Below, piece after piece: positions 1-9,769 of a stretch of 64,000 nucleotides of DNA. Numbering within the stretch: the stretch's first letter is position 1; each line of letters starts with the position of its first letter. Origin of the DNA: Ascarosepion bandense (Eukaryota > Mollusca > Cephalopoda > Sepiida > Sepiidae); contig JBBBDQ010000191.1 of NCBI GenBank assembly GCA_037127315.1, positions 16,167,001-16,231,000 on the forward strand, written 5' to 3'. A model generated the notes under the pieces. The model had not been told where the DNA came from, made no database searches, and saw only the letters and a program-made list of their open reading frames with translations. Both the position numbers and the translations under genes were made by a program.

Positions 1-807
1 GTCTCACTTTTTAAAAAATTATATCTAATAATTTTCTCCTATTTAAATTGCTAAACAACTATTTTTAGGGCCAATTAAAAAATTACCAGTGGATCCTCAA
101 ACTTTTGAACTGTAAATATTCTATTAAATTAAGTTTTATACATTTATTTAATAAATAATACCCGTGATTCAACAGGCTACACAAACTCCTATTATGCAAC
201 AAAGTATTGGTTAATGGTTAGTTATGTTAAATGAATTGGAGAAAAAATAGTTACTTAGTTTTCTTCGTCATTCGACTTTGACATTGAAAAAATATAAAAT
301 GCATCAAATAGTTTGAAAGATAGTTACTATCGCTTGATTATATCCCATCTTCAATGATTTCCTTTTATTCATCTCGTTTGATTGTTTCCTCTCTTCAACA
401 CCTGCCTTTTATTCACCAGTGTCCGGCACTAGAGCATCGCCCACTCACCTATATGGCGTTACCTTTTTACCCACAATTCCTTCATCACTCGTAAACATGG
501 CCGATGATTCACTAATTGTTTCGCCCAGCGAGAAAATCTTCACCGTCAACATCTAATTCTTCAGACACGGACACCAATTGTGTAGTCTCTGAATATCGAT
601 CTCAGCGTGTTATTTTTAACATCTGTCTTCACCATCCACAGTATAGCAGCATGATCGCTTTTATCGTTAATATTACTATCCTCACGGCCTCCAGCAATCT
701 TACTTTCATTCTCTTACCATTTTTTATACATCTGCATTACAGCAATTAGTATTCACATCACCATGATCAAATCAAAAACCATCAGCATCACAGTAATGTC
801 TCATAAA
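1..807. other. No recognisable gene or repeat
   Basis: AT-rich DNA without a coding signal that I can support. The open frame at 516-749 is short, low in complexity and resembles no family I know. Nothing in this stretch matches the repeat families seen elsewhere in the window. Confidence 0.5.

Positions 808-810
<3 letters not shown>

Positions 811-844
<34 letters not shown>
811..844. repeat. (TA)n microsatellite
   Basis: Uninterrupted AT dinucleotide run directly abutting the left arm of the hairpin element at 845-1090. The same (TA)n-next-to-hairpin arrangement recurs near 8.97, 50.5, 55.5 and 59.8 kb. Confidence 0.95.
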
Positions 845-850
<6 letters not shown>

Positions 851-866
851 AGGATTAATTCAAAGA

Positions 867-927
867 TGTTGAATGGCCATTTCGATATGAAGATCCCCAC
901 GGGGGACAACACATCACCTCAGCAACA
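867..927 (-). ncRNA. Hammerhead-like ribozyme, left arm
   Basis: Reverse-complement copy of the fold at 1005-1065. Stem I pairs the sequences at 867-871 and 923-927. The core reads CUGAGGU, so the usual A9 is a U. GAAA follows a long stem II, and stem III is the 8-nt palindrome AUGGCCAU. One core deviation means it may be weak or inactive. Confidence 0.5.
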
Positions 928-1004
928 GAAAAATCCTTTCAGAAAACCAGTTTCTGAAAGGATTTTTCTGTTGCTGAAAAAACCAGTTTCTGAAAGGATT
1001 TTTC

Positions 1005-1065
1005 TGTTGCTGAGGTGATGTGTTGTCCCCCGTGGGGATCTTCATATCGAAATGGCCATTCAACA
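1005..1065 (+). ncRNA. Hammerhead-like ribozyme, right arm
   Basis: Stem I is UGUUG (1005-1009) with CAACA (1061-1065). The core at 1010-1016 is CUGAGGU, differing from CUGANGA at the last base. Stem II pairs GAUGUG (1017-1022) with CAUAUC (1043-1048) and continues into a GC-rich inner helix. GAAA is at 1049-1052. Stem III is AUGGCCAU and the cleavage triplet AUU ends at 1060. Every structural element is present with a single core substitution. Confidence 0.5.
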
Positions 1066-1261
1066 TCTTTGAATTAATCCTTTTTTAATATATATTTGCT
1101 CTGTAATATTTTATTACATGTAGCTCTCTTCCTGTATCATTTTTTAATATTAAAATAAAATTTTTAATATTAATTAGGATCGGGTTTTTGGGAATTTACC
1201 TTCCTGCTTTTTTCCCTTGGATTGAAGCATCTGAATTAATATATATATATAGTGTGCATTT

Positions 1262-1405
1262 GAGCAGCAATGTCTCTTTTATGCAGGTTTCATTAAAAAT
1301 AACAGACAAGGTATTGTGGTTAAGTTTTTTTATGTAATTTTTCATGTGATCTTATGTTTTACTTTTGAGGATATAAATTATATAAAAATTGTCTGAATTC
1401 TTGTG
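1262..1405 (-). repeat. Inverted copy of the PLE 3' region
   Basis: This stretch is the reverse complement of about 2270-2415, with moderate divergence and short indels; a shared marker is the run around ACAGACAAGGTATTG. It places inverted copies of the same non-coding tail on both sides of the PLE coding relic. The same inverted tail pair, without coding sequence between, occurs at 55542-55880. Confidence 0.7.
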
Positions 1406-1409
1406 GAGT

Positions 1410-2107
1410 CTCTTAATAATACTTTCACTACTTTACTATATGTAAAATCCACCCGCAAAAATTCTTGTCACCTTAATTTTACTAGACAATGTCCTCTTAG
1501 ATATAAAATTGCTGTTATTAAAAATTTTCCTCACGAGAGCGTACGAAAATTCATCTTCTCGATTGCTTTTCTTTAGAGAACTTCATAACTCGAAACAAAC
1601 GCTTGTGAACAACAGATTTTCATATTATTTGGCTGACTACCACATTAGACTTTTTCTTTTAAACTTGATTAATAACGACAATAAACACACGGATAGAAAC
1701 AATAACATTAATATTTTCTTCCAAAAACAAATGCATAGCAATTATAAACAGGGCGAATCTTCACTTCAAAACATCATAAAAAAATACCCAACTCCCGCTG
1801 ACTTAAACAAAAAAAAAAAGTGTATTATACAAAATTTAAAGTTGCCAACCTCATAGTTAATTGATTGCAAGATCTAAACCACAGCGAACCAATATTATTT
1901 ACGAATTTACATGTCCTTTGAAGAACTAGTTCTTGATCCATTTGTAATTATATTGGCCACGCGACTACGAAATTGACTTGAAGACTCATGTTGCATATTT
2001 CAGAACAGCTAAATTCGATCTCATTTAAACACCTACGGAGACCTACCAAACCCTATCTGTAACATATTTGCTGAAAACACAAATATCATAGCATCATCCA
2101 CACGTTA
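1410..2107 (+). pseudogene. Penelope-like element: RT end, linker and GIY-YIG-like remnant
   Basis: Frame-broken coding relic of a Penelope-like retroelement. From about 1410 the reading is LNNTFTTLLYVKSTRKN, then QCPLRYKIAVIKNF, the typical end of the PLE reverse transcriptase. A frameshift near 1530 leads into an open stretch (to 1853) with RELHNSKQTLVNN and INIFFQKQMHSNYK, matching the thumb and linker region. Near 1900 a further frame gives NIIYEFTCPLK, followed by NYIGHATTKLT, which fits the YIG half of a GIY-YIG endonuclease, then decays through stops. Polymerase fingers and palm are absent, so this is a 5'-truncated dead copy. The call rests on remembered family motifs and is independent of the ribozymes nearby. 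Confidence 0.72.
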
Positions 2108-2410
2108 AAAAAAAAAAGGATAAAAATAATGGAAATAATAATAAAAACGAAAAAACCCAACACTCAATAAAATCAATCACGAACACGGAACATAAAAATA
2201 TATATAACACCGCATACATTCTCTTAAACGTAAAATAAAATCCATCTTCGGTAATGGCCAAAATATAGCCGAAAGCGCTCAGATAAACAAAACATTCGGA
2301 CTATTTTTATATAATTTATGCCCCCAAAGAAAAGGAAAATCATAATATCACAATAAAAATTACATAAAAACTTAACCATAATATCTTGTCTGCCATCTTT
2401 AATGAAACTT

Positions 2411-2443
<33 letters not shown>
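2108..2443 (+). repeat. PLE 3' non-coding tail ending in (CA)n
   Basis: Follows the GIY-YIG-like remnant without a break. Its last 150 bp match, inverted, both 1262-1405 and the pair at 55542-55880. It ends in a pure (CA)16 tract at about 2411-2442. The terminal module is ATCTTTAATGAAACTTGCA, also seen near 55850. Confidence 0.65.
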
Positions 2444-2444
<1 letters not shown>

Positions 2445-2639
2445 CAGTCTCATCTTTTATGAAAGTATGGTCCAAAACTGTATCACTGATTAATGAATTT
2501 ACAAAGAAAATATTATAAAACATTTACAAAATTTTGTCAGAGATTTTCGAAATGCAGGAAAAAAAAAAACAAAAAAAAACTGATATATTGAAGCAATGAC
2601 AGCTGATGCGTTTATGATGTAAATTGCTTCAGAATAAAC

Positions 2640-2735
2640 AAAATCTTTGGCGACATTATTTAAGAGGTTTTTTTTTTTATTATTCTGTGAGAATTTTTAA
2701 CTCATTACCTAAGAAGCTACCATCTGAACGACTCT
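2640..2735 (+). pseudogene. Possible LINE reverse transcriptase C-terminal scrap
   Basis: About 30 codons read RHYLRGFFFYYSVRIFNSLPKK, which resembles the FF..R....WNSLP motif that closes the ORF2 protein of several LINE clades. It is too short to assign a clade, and the resemblance could be chance. Confidence 0.3.
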
Positions 2736-2758
2736 CCGAAAGCGTCTCTCTCTGTCTT

Positions 2759-2760
<2 letters not shown>

Positions 2761-2817
<57 letters not shown>

Positions 2818-2825
2818 TATATAGC
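2761..2825. repeat. (CA)n then (TA)n compound microsatellite
   Basis: A short CA run changes directly into about 25 TA units. A further TA run lies at 2879-2897. Translations across it give only simple-sequence peptide. Confidence 0.95.
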
Positions 2826-2929
2826 TGTGTGTGTGTATAATTTAATCCGTAGTTTCCCCAGAACCCGAGGTTTATGTGTATATATATATATATATATCCA
2901 ACAGGTATGTATATGTATGAAGCTCATTC

Positions 2930-3093
2930 AGCCCATAGTTTAGTGATGAAAAGGCATTTATTTTCCAAAAATGTATTCATTTAAAAGTAATCTCTTTTCA
3001 AGTCAATACAATTCTCAACGCTTAAGCATTAATCATAGAACATCGAAGAGTGCACAATGGAAATTCTGGATCAAAATTCATCGATATTAATTA

Positions 3094-3134
<41 letters not shown>

Positions 3135-3500
3135 TTTGTAAAGACTCGACTAATCAGGATAACAATGGAGTCGGCCAAGGGTGCTAGTTAATTCTTGTTG
3201 CAGAAATCTGCTCAGACATGGGTTTTTCTTCAACATCCATCGAATCTAACACTGGTTTATACTGAAATGCTTTGGGATGATAACATGTAAGTTGACAAAA
3301 GACCAATGCGGACGAACCCGCGGTCACAATGATTTATCTTTATTCTTGCACAATCCTCGACGGCTTCCGAATAATTTGAAGTCTTCGTTCAACGCTTGTA
3401 TGGAATAATGGTGCATGATGGGATCGTTTCTCTAAGCTGATATTACGCACATGTCACCCCCTTGAAGACGGAACTTAGCCACCCGCCTAACACACACATA
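2930..3500 (+). repeat. Dispersed repeat, copy 1 (two blocks)
   Basis: Block B (about 2936-3100) and block A (about 3300-3495) both have reverse-complement counterparts at 10122-10440. Block B starts TTTAGTGATGAAAAGGCAT; block A includes ATGGAATAATGGTGCATGAT. A (CA)n tract at about 3100-3131 sits between the blocks. In the second copy the blocks come in the other order and touch directly. No coding capacity and no known family recognised. Confidence 0.65.
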
Positions 3501-3689
3501 CGATGTGATGGGTAAATTGTCGCCATTTTATATATTTTAAGATGTGTTTAGTTTATTTTTCATTTGTTGACTGCACAGTGTAGTAGTGTCAGTTGGGAAC
3601 CATCTGTAAGACAAAGATCACCCTGACGCAATTCATCTCGCTAGAGATTTTGAAATGCCATGCGCACTGCCTAGCACTCGCGCCTTAAG

Positions 3690-4265
3690 CTCTAATATGA
3701 ACATTTTACAGTGTTTGGGTGCCAATCTGAGGACAGAAGATTCAGAAAGTGTTGGATGATATATACAGTCAACATCTTGTTGTTTGGAGCCATAGTTAGT
3801 GATAGCGACGTTATACCATCATTCATTTTTCCCCACAAAGGCTCAGCCTCAACATAGAGGCCTATATCAAGAGTCTTGAGGTAGTGGTGCTGCACTGGGT
3901 CAAGAGGGTGGCTACCGGAAGATCCTATATATATTGCAACAGCGCTCTGCATCATGCTATTTATGTAGAAGAACCCAGTCATGGCTGTCAGACAATTTCT
4001 TCGACCACATGACTCCTTAAATTTGGCCACCTAACTCCTCAAACTGCAAATTTCTTGATTACTGTGTGGGACGCAGTTAAGCGATAGAGACAAACAAAAC
4101 TCCTTGTAACACAAAAGATGAACGGAAAGCAATGATTATGGCGGCATTCACCAACTTAAACAAGAAGACTGTCTAAAAGAGATGAAGGAAACTCCGAAAT
4201 CGTCTGGAGACTTTGGTTGAATCCAATGGCGATTTTTTTGAATAAATTTACTCTTTAGTATTTCG
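3690..4265 (+). pseudogene. Mariner/IS630-type transposase fossil
   Basis: Read across frameshifts, the plus strand gives LLFGAIVSDSDVIPSF (3770s), then VKRVATGRSYIY, RTQSWLSDNFFDHMTP, IWPPNSSNCKFLDY and, near 4130-4250, AAFTNLNKKTV followed by a relic of the RSRLEAVVEANGDFFE-like end. This order (GxVxxxG, WLxxNF, WPPxSPDLNPLDY, C-terminal helix) is that of a mariner/Tc1-superfamily DDE transposase. The catalytic region is damaged: the expected QDSAPAH reads NSALHHA. Several frameshifts and stops make it non-functional. Terminal repeats were not found. It lies directly before the Tc1 element at 4413 but belongs to a different family. Confidence 0.7.
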
Positions 4266-4353
4266 AGATATTTTGTGTAATTTTACTAAATATATCTTAA
4301 AATGAGTAATTTTCATTTCGGCGTAACTTAGACGACAATTCATTCATCGCACC

Positions 4354-4354
<1 letters not shown>

Positions 4355-4412
<58 letters not shown>
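4355..4412. repeat. (CA)n-(TA)n microsatellite
   Basis: A CA run of about 18 units followed by TA units. The Tc1 element starts at its TA end, as expected for a transposon that inserts at TA. Confidence 0.95.
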
Positions 4413-4413
<1 letters not shown>

Positions 4414-5969
4414 GTGGTGATGCGCAAAAGTAAATGAGCCCCTAAGATAAAGTTAAAATGTTTGTCCTTTTTTTTCAGAATAATCAATAGATATTAATCA
4501 AACTATATATTAAAACAGTAAACGAATTACAACTACTTTCAAAAATTTGTATCAATTTTAAATAAAAATATTAATTTAAAATTAAGAGGTGCAAAAATAA
4601 TTTACATTTACACTCTGAAGTTTTGTTTTACATCGTTCCCACTGCAAATAATTTTTTGTGCACGTATAAAAATCAGAATGGTACTTGTTTATTTTTTTGT
4701 AAGCTGTATATATCGCAGTCAACTAATATAACTCATTTTGTATGCAAAATGGTGCAGTTAGAAACTAAATAAAAAAAAACAAAAACACGCCAAGATCAAA
4801 AGACCTTCCTGAAGCTATAAAAATCGCATAGTTGTAGCCTATAATGATTGAGAATCCTACAAAAGCTATTAAAACGATTTAGAGTTCACGTCTCCATCGT
4901 GTGACAAATTATTTATAAATGAAACGCCTTTGATATAACGGCATCGTAACTAAGAGGTTGTCCGTCCACGAAAAAAACTCTAAGAGCAAGTTGACATCTC
5001 GTTTGGCAACCCCAGGCGAGTCCTGCTGTGACCTTTTCTGTTACCCAAGGCACCCTAGCTGATGTTGAAATCAATGTGCATATATCTACAGTGTAACGAT
5101 ACCGGTCTTCCTAGCAGAATATCTATAAAAAAAACAAAAAAAAAAAACAAAAACAAAACAAAAAACAAAACAAAACAAAAAACAAAAAAAAACACTGCTT
5201 ATTAAAAAGCAAAACAAGCTCGATACAACTTTGCCAAAGCACATATTAATAAGCTAGAAACGTTCTGGCAGACGGTTTTATAGTCGATGTAACTAAACTA
5301 GAGCTTTTGGGGAAGGACAATAGGCGGTATATATTGCGAGCTTCTAATACGAATTTTGAAGAGAATAATTTAGTCCCAACAGTTAATCATGGCGGCAGCA
5401 ACATTATGATTTGGAGATGCTTTGCTGCAGCTGGAACAGGCAAAATTGGGTTTAGGTCCGGGCTGGATCTTCCAACAGGACAATAATCTGAGGCATCAAA
5501 GCAAATCCGTAAAAGAAAGGCTTCGAAAAAAGAAATTTAAAATCTTGGAATAACCAAGTCAATGCCCTATTCTCAACGCAATTGAAAATCTATGCGTCTT
5601 GTTAAAGAAGGCAATACCTGCAACAAAAACACAGGCAATATCGAAAGTTTGTGGAAGTTTTTTCCAAGAAGAATAATAAAAAAATTGATACTGCCAGAAA
5701 CCTTTTAAAAATTATAGAAAAAACTGGTAGACACCGAGAACTTAAAAGGAAAAGTCATCAAATATTAAATGTGAATGTTCACTTACTTTTGCACATCTTA
5801 ATTTTTAATTAAATTTTTTATTTCAGCCTGATAAAATCTTTTGAAAGTGGTTTTTATTAGTCTAATAAAGGTTTTTCTTATATAGCTTAATTAAAATTTG
5901 TTAATTATCTGAAAAAATAAAGAGACATTTTTTAATATTATCTTAGGAAATCACTTTAAAGCAGCACTG
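4413..5969 (+). mobile_element. Tc1-type DNA transposon with long IR/DR termini
   Basis: The terminal inverted repeats are about 200 bp (4413-4610 and 5770-5969). The right end ends GCAGCACTG followed by TA; the left end starts GTGGTGATGCGC after TA, with its first bases mutated. Each repeat has a motif of the type TGCAAAAGTAA at its outer end and again at its inner end (left about 4422 and 4592). This is the IR/DR layout known for a subgroup of Tc1 elements, in which transposase binds twice per end. The element is about 1.56 kb, normal for the family, and carries a dead transposase gene in plus orientation. Confidence 0.85.
4745..5770 (+). pseudogene. Tc1 transposase, degenerate
   Basis: Frames broken by stops still read like a Tc1 transposase. 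The N-terminal DNA-binding part is recognisable near 4960-5090 (QASPAVTFSVTQGTL). The catalytic half reads KLELLGKDNRRYILRASN, LVPTVNHGGSNIMIW, CFAAAGTGKIGF, IFQQDNNLRHQSKS and LNAIENL. The first aspartate is at 5286-5288 and the second lies in the FQQDN motif. The third acidic region is altered (ILNAIEN where DLNPIEN is usual). An A-rich low-complexity insert at 5128-5200 splits the N-terminal part. It cannot encode an active enzyme. Confidence 0.8.
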
Positions 5970-6837
5970 TATATAGAATAACGATATATTAATTTTTATA
6001 TATCAAGAACAATTTTAGAGTAAATATGTATCACAAATTGGAAAAATCTTCCGTGTGGCACGTTTCGTCCTTTATCGGTCTAGGAATCATGTTCCTAAAT
6101 AATCCTTTCAGATCAAAAAATTCCAACAGTAGCAAAAGCTAAAATGAATAGTATATAACTCGAAGAGAAAACAATGACAATAAATGTCGAATGTTTACTT
6201 ATGAGAAAACCATTGTATTATAGCCGACTACTAGCGAGTTAAACATGTTTGTAATGTCAATGATTAAAATAACTTTGAACGAATGACGAAAACCAGACTT
6301 CTTCGAACCTTGTGGAATGGCGCTACATGATCACAGTCAAAGCTATCAAATAACAGAAACTATATCATTTGAAGACTTGCAACAAATTGCATAGATATAT
6401 ATCTCAGAGAGAAAATAATCGAATAACCGAGATGTTGACATTCTACACTACTTCAAATAAAAGATTAGGAAAGAAACTCCATCGATATTGGAAAGAATGT
6501 TAACAGCAACTGGACTTGAGAAAATTATTTTCCTGAAAAAATTTTTTTTTTCAGAGAAAGATTTGATAAATTTCAACCGACAGCAGTTCGGTCAATGATA
6601 TGACGAATGTTTCTTTATAAGGAAACGGTTAATATTGCCATTACCATTCATAAGTTTAATCTGCTGTCCATAGATATTTACCTTTCGTAGTCAAGGCTGA
6701 CATAAGGACTCACTAGATGAAGCAAATATTAATAATTAAGCTTATTTGAAGAAATCAGCCGATCTGTCTAAGCACACTTTAGTAGGTATTTACTAATCTT
6801 TATCCCAGTCTGACGAAAAAACACAGTGGTGTTTTTC
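5970..6837. other. No recognisable gene
   Basis: AT-rich sequence without long open frames, tandem structure or similarity to other parts of the window that I could detect. Confidence 0.5.
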
Positions 6838-6995
6838 TTCTGTTTGGTGTGTCCTTTCAGAAAATGAACGATCATGGCTCTCCACAACATCCTATCTATT
6901 GTAGCTCTTAGTAATGTTTGCCTTTTTACTGTTTCCTATTCCTAATTCTGACATCACTTTACACAAAGTTACCAGCTGTTTCTCTGTGTCCTTCA
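6838..6995 (-). pseudogene. LINE 3'-end fragment (YRRML family)
   Basis: On the minus strand the sequence runs into the same ending as the LINE copies at 63337, 39100 and 16780: a GAGAGCCATGATC-type block followed by a variant of CCTGAAAGGACA. Only the last 150 bp are present. It lies immediately before a SINE. Confidence 0.5.
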
Positions 6996-6999
6996 GCAT

Positions 7000-7252
7000 G
7001 TGCTGTGAGTGTCAAATTCTCGAAGCATGCGCCGAGTTCGAATTCCAGTTAAATTCCTTGCATGCACTTACACTTGGGAAATGTATTAATCCGTCTCTTC
7101 CCTCCAGTCATTGGTTAAATAACAGGAAAGATTGGGTTCTATAGCCTTGTCGAGCAACCAATCTACCGTAGAAAGTAATGGCAATTTACTGCGGGATAAA
7201 CTTCTTTCGAGACATGATCGCCCAAGCGTGTATCACATAACTGACTGTTGAA
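7000..7252 (+). mobile_element. tRNA-derived SINE, copy 1
   Basis: Matches the SINE seen throughout the window from the B-box region (GAGTTCGAATTCCAG at about 7034) to the 3' part (GGTTCTATAGCC, CTGCGGGATAA, CGAGACATGATCGCCC). The 5' tRNA-like head is damaged and a few bases are lost in the body. Such elements are transcribed by RNA polymerase III and moved by LINE enzymes. Confidence 0.85.
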
Positions 7253-7264
7253 ACATTACCCAGA

Positions 7265-7935
7265 TATTTAATTTAGAGGTTTTGATTTATTCGTTTGATC
7301 GATATTTCTAACCAGTAAAATATATTTGCTTTACTTAAGCGATATTTCTAGCAATCAAAATATATTTGCTTTAAGCGATATTTACCGCCATTGAAATATA
7401 TTTACTTTATTTAACCGATATTTTTAACCATGAAATATATATTCACTATTTAAGCGATATTTTTAACTAGTATTAAACATATATTCACTCTATTTAAGTT
7501 GATATTTTAACCATTAAAAATATATCACTCTATTTAAGTGATATTTTAACCATTAAATATATATTCACCTATTTAAGCGACATTTAATTCATTAAATATA
7601 TATTCACTCTATTGCCGACATTTTAACCATTAAATATATTCACTCTAGTTTAACATATTTAACGACAAAAATATAAAGTTCACTCTATTTAAGTTGATAT
7701 TTTAACAACAAAATATATATTCACCTATTTACGATATTTCTAGCCATTAAAATATATTTGCTTTATTTAATAATATTTAGCATTAGTAGCCATATTAAAT
7801 TTTTTAAACGATTTTTTTACTGTTACAAATTTATTCACGTTCCTTAACTAATATTTCTTAACATTACAATCCATTTGCATTATTCAAACGGTATTTCTTA
7901 GCATTAGAAATATATTGCTTTTCTTTAAAAACGTA
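7265..7935 (+). repeat. AT-rich minisatellite, about 45-55 bp unit
   Basis: Roughly thirteen diverged units of the form TTTAAGCGATATTTTTAACCATTAAA plus ATATATTCACTC. The left units end in TTTGCTTTA and the middle ones in TTCACTCTA, so two subtypes form blocks. Starts 15 bp after the SINE. Gradual divergence suggests an old array. Confidence 0.85.
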
Positions 7936-8524
7936 TAAAGAGGAAATTGCCAACAGTATTTTACCTATGAATCTCTTAAATTTACATTTGTATCTTTAGA
8001 GAAATTCTGCTTCTTTTGATTTCTCCTTTGTGATGTGATTATATTTCAAACACACCCACGCACGGTTGCGTGTACGTGTACACACACACAAATGTATTTA
8101 TTTCATCCGATATCAATTTTGATACAAATTTTTATTTCAAACAGCGTCGAATTACTGGTTTGGCATCAAAGCAAAATCGTTCCAGGTTATTAACTTAGAT
8201 GCATTAGATTAAAATTACATGCCAACTTTGGTGCAAAACCTCTTTCATGGTGTATTGCCTACCAATGTCTGAACAAAGTAAGCTCTAGTATCACTGTACT
8301 ATGCACAATTCTTTTAAATACTAATGTTCTATTGTCTATAAAAATCAAAGATGCTAATCATCACTGTACATATTCACATACACACAAGCACAATTCTCTC
8401 ATAGTTGGGTAATGATTAGTGAACCAGTCTCGCTAATGATGTAGTAAGCGAGATCTTCACTGGGCTGAGATGATGAATTTTGCAATATTTCAGCAGTTGT
8501 TAAGTTATTTAATGTCAAACCCTG

Positions 8525-8527
<3 letters not shown>
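7936..8527. other. No gene; weak tRNA-like SINE scrap at 8400-8470
   Basis: Mostly featureless. At 8400-8470 the text GGGTAATGATTAGTGAACC is similar to the tRNA-like head at 21900 (GGGTAATGGTTAGCAAGC), so it may be a fragment of a second SINE family. Confidence 0.4.
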
Positions 8528-8577
<50 letters not shown>

Positions 8578-8587
8578 ATTATTATTA
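8528..8587. repeat. (TA)n-(ATT)n microsatellite
   Basis: About 22 TA units followed by five ATT units. Confidence 0.95.
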
Positions 8588-8849
8588 ACTATAGTAATTA
8601 CAATACTAATTGTAACAGAACTAACTCTGCCAAAACTAGTACTAATTAAGCTATAATTTAAATCGTCCTGTACAACCCACCAAGAACAAACTCGGAGGGA
8701 AAAGAAGGGGACGTGAAAAAAGAAACAAACGAAGTACATGAACAAAAAGTCAAATACTCGTAAGAAAGAAAAAAACCCAAGACGAAAACCCTAACACTAA
8801 AGCGCTCAATACGAAAGTATAGCAACAAAGACAGAAATCTAAGCACGAG

Positions 8850-8898
8850 CCAATAAACCTACCTAGGTTTCACCCTACGGTTCTTCAGGGTAAACTGG
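8850..8898 (-). ncRNA. Hammerhead ribozyme, consensus core
   Basis: On the minus strand: CUGAAGA (8882-8888), stem II ACC-GUAG-GGU, GAAA (8868-8871), stem III ACC-UA-GGU, cleavage triplet GUA ending at 8860. Stem I pairs 8889-8898 with 8850-8859, eight of ten positions including one GU pair, around a two-by-two internal loop. All conserved core bases are present, so it could cleave if transcribed. Confidence 0.7.
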
Positions 8899-8900
8899 CT

Positions 8901-8942
8901 CTTTACCCTGAAGAACCGTAGGGTGAAACCTAGGTAGGTTTA
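8901..8942 (+). ncRNA. Hammerhead ribozyme, mirrored copy
   Basis: Same core on the plus strand: CUGAAGA at 8908-8914, GAAA at 8925-8928, cleavage after 8936. Here the upstream strand of stem I comes from the hairpin loop and gives only three good pairs (ACC with GGU), so this copy is probably weaker than its partner. Confidence 0.55.
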
Positions 8943-8959
8943 TTGGCTCGTGCTTAGAT

Positions 8960-8992
<33 letters not shown>

Positions 8993-9018
8993 ATCGTCAT
9001 ACAGTTAATTTAAGATTT

Positions 9019-9085
9019 TCACGATATAGAATTTCCCATGTTTCGGAATCACATCTTTACGATAACTCCATTTTCAGGCGATCAT
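9019..9085 (-). ncRNA. Degenerate hammerhead fold
   Basis: Minus strand: CUGAAAA (9071-9077, G8 mutated), a long imperfect stem II, GAAA (9041-9044), an imperfect stem III and triplet AUC ending at 9023. Stem I has four pairs (9078-9081 with 9019-9022). The flanking text (CATGTTTCGGAA on the plus strand) is shared with the better copy at 9770-9828, so it is a decayed relative. Confidence 0.45.
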
Positions 9086-9089
9086 TTTT

Positions 9090-9739
9090 GGGGTGGCTAA
9101 CAGAAAATTTTTTCCCAAAATGAGAGGTTTTTTGATTTGCAAGGTATAAATAGATTATGGTTAGGTTCTCAAATTACATGAAAAATTCTTTGTCGCGAAA
9201 ATTAATAATCTTTAGCTCTACTATTGAAGCCTCTCTTGCCGTAAATGTTACATTTGTACTCCGGTAAATTTTTATGTTTTTCGAGGCCTGCGCTACTTAG
9301 ACAAACGTGACGACATTACATGTTATATTAAATTCTGTGCCAGCAATATTCAGAGAAAAATAACACGAAGACCCTTACGAACATCTCTAGAAAGTTATAT
9401 ATATATCTTGTGATTCTTTATGTGTCTTTGCTCTACTTTTGCTTTTCATTTGTACTTTTGCATTTGTTTGTATTTGTATCGAGCACTTTTTCTTCTTTTT
9501 TTGTGGTTGGTTCCGTTTGGTTTTTTTTTTCTTTACTGCGGAGTATCGTATGTCTTGTCTTTATTCTGCGGATTTCTTTTTTTCCCCCCTCTTATCCAAC
9601 GCCTTAGTGCGACGGATGTTAACGGAATTAGATTCTGTCGGTTATTCGTTTTTCTTAAAGTTTACCTTTGTAGAATTTTAGGATTTAGATACTTACAGAG
9701 TCAGTTTAGGTATTATTTTGAATATATATATATTGTAAT
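9090..9739. other. No gene; pyrimidine-rich stretch
   Basis: Several overlapping open frames at 9410-9750 come from a T-rich strand and encode hydrophobic low-complexity peptide, so I do not call them. The phrase TTTGTATCGAGCACTTTTT near 9475 recurs near 9997, on either side of the hammerhead at 9770, and could mark element ends. Confidence 0.45.
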
Positions 9740-9769
9740 TTTGTTATTTTAATGGTTTATGAAAGCATA

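Larger units (their letters stand above)
845..1090. repeat. Hairpin (foldback) element with a hammerhead in each arm
   Basis: The left arm (about 845-942) and right arm (about 985-1090) are near-perfect reverse complements of roughly 100 bp, and both run out into TA sequence. The loop holds a tandem duplication of about 35 bp (943-976 and 977-1011). Each arm contains the same hammerhead-like fold, on opposite strands. The near identity of the arms means a young insertion, gene conversion between arms, or an assembly palindrome; the sequence alone cannot separate these. Confidence 0.85.
8833..8963. repeat. Hairpin element with paired hammerheads
   Basis: Arms at 8833-8894 and 8902-8963 are perfect reverse complements of 62 bp with a loop of 7 bp, and the right arm runs straight into (TA)n at 8964. 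Both arms carry the same hammerhead core on opposite strands. It resembles the hairpin at 845-1090 in design but not in sequence. Confidence 0.9.

Noticed and set aside
9410..9752. Three overlapping frames encoding hydrophobic peptides
   Set aside because: A T-rich strand gives F, L and C codons in every frame. No domain, and three equally good overlapping frames.
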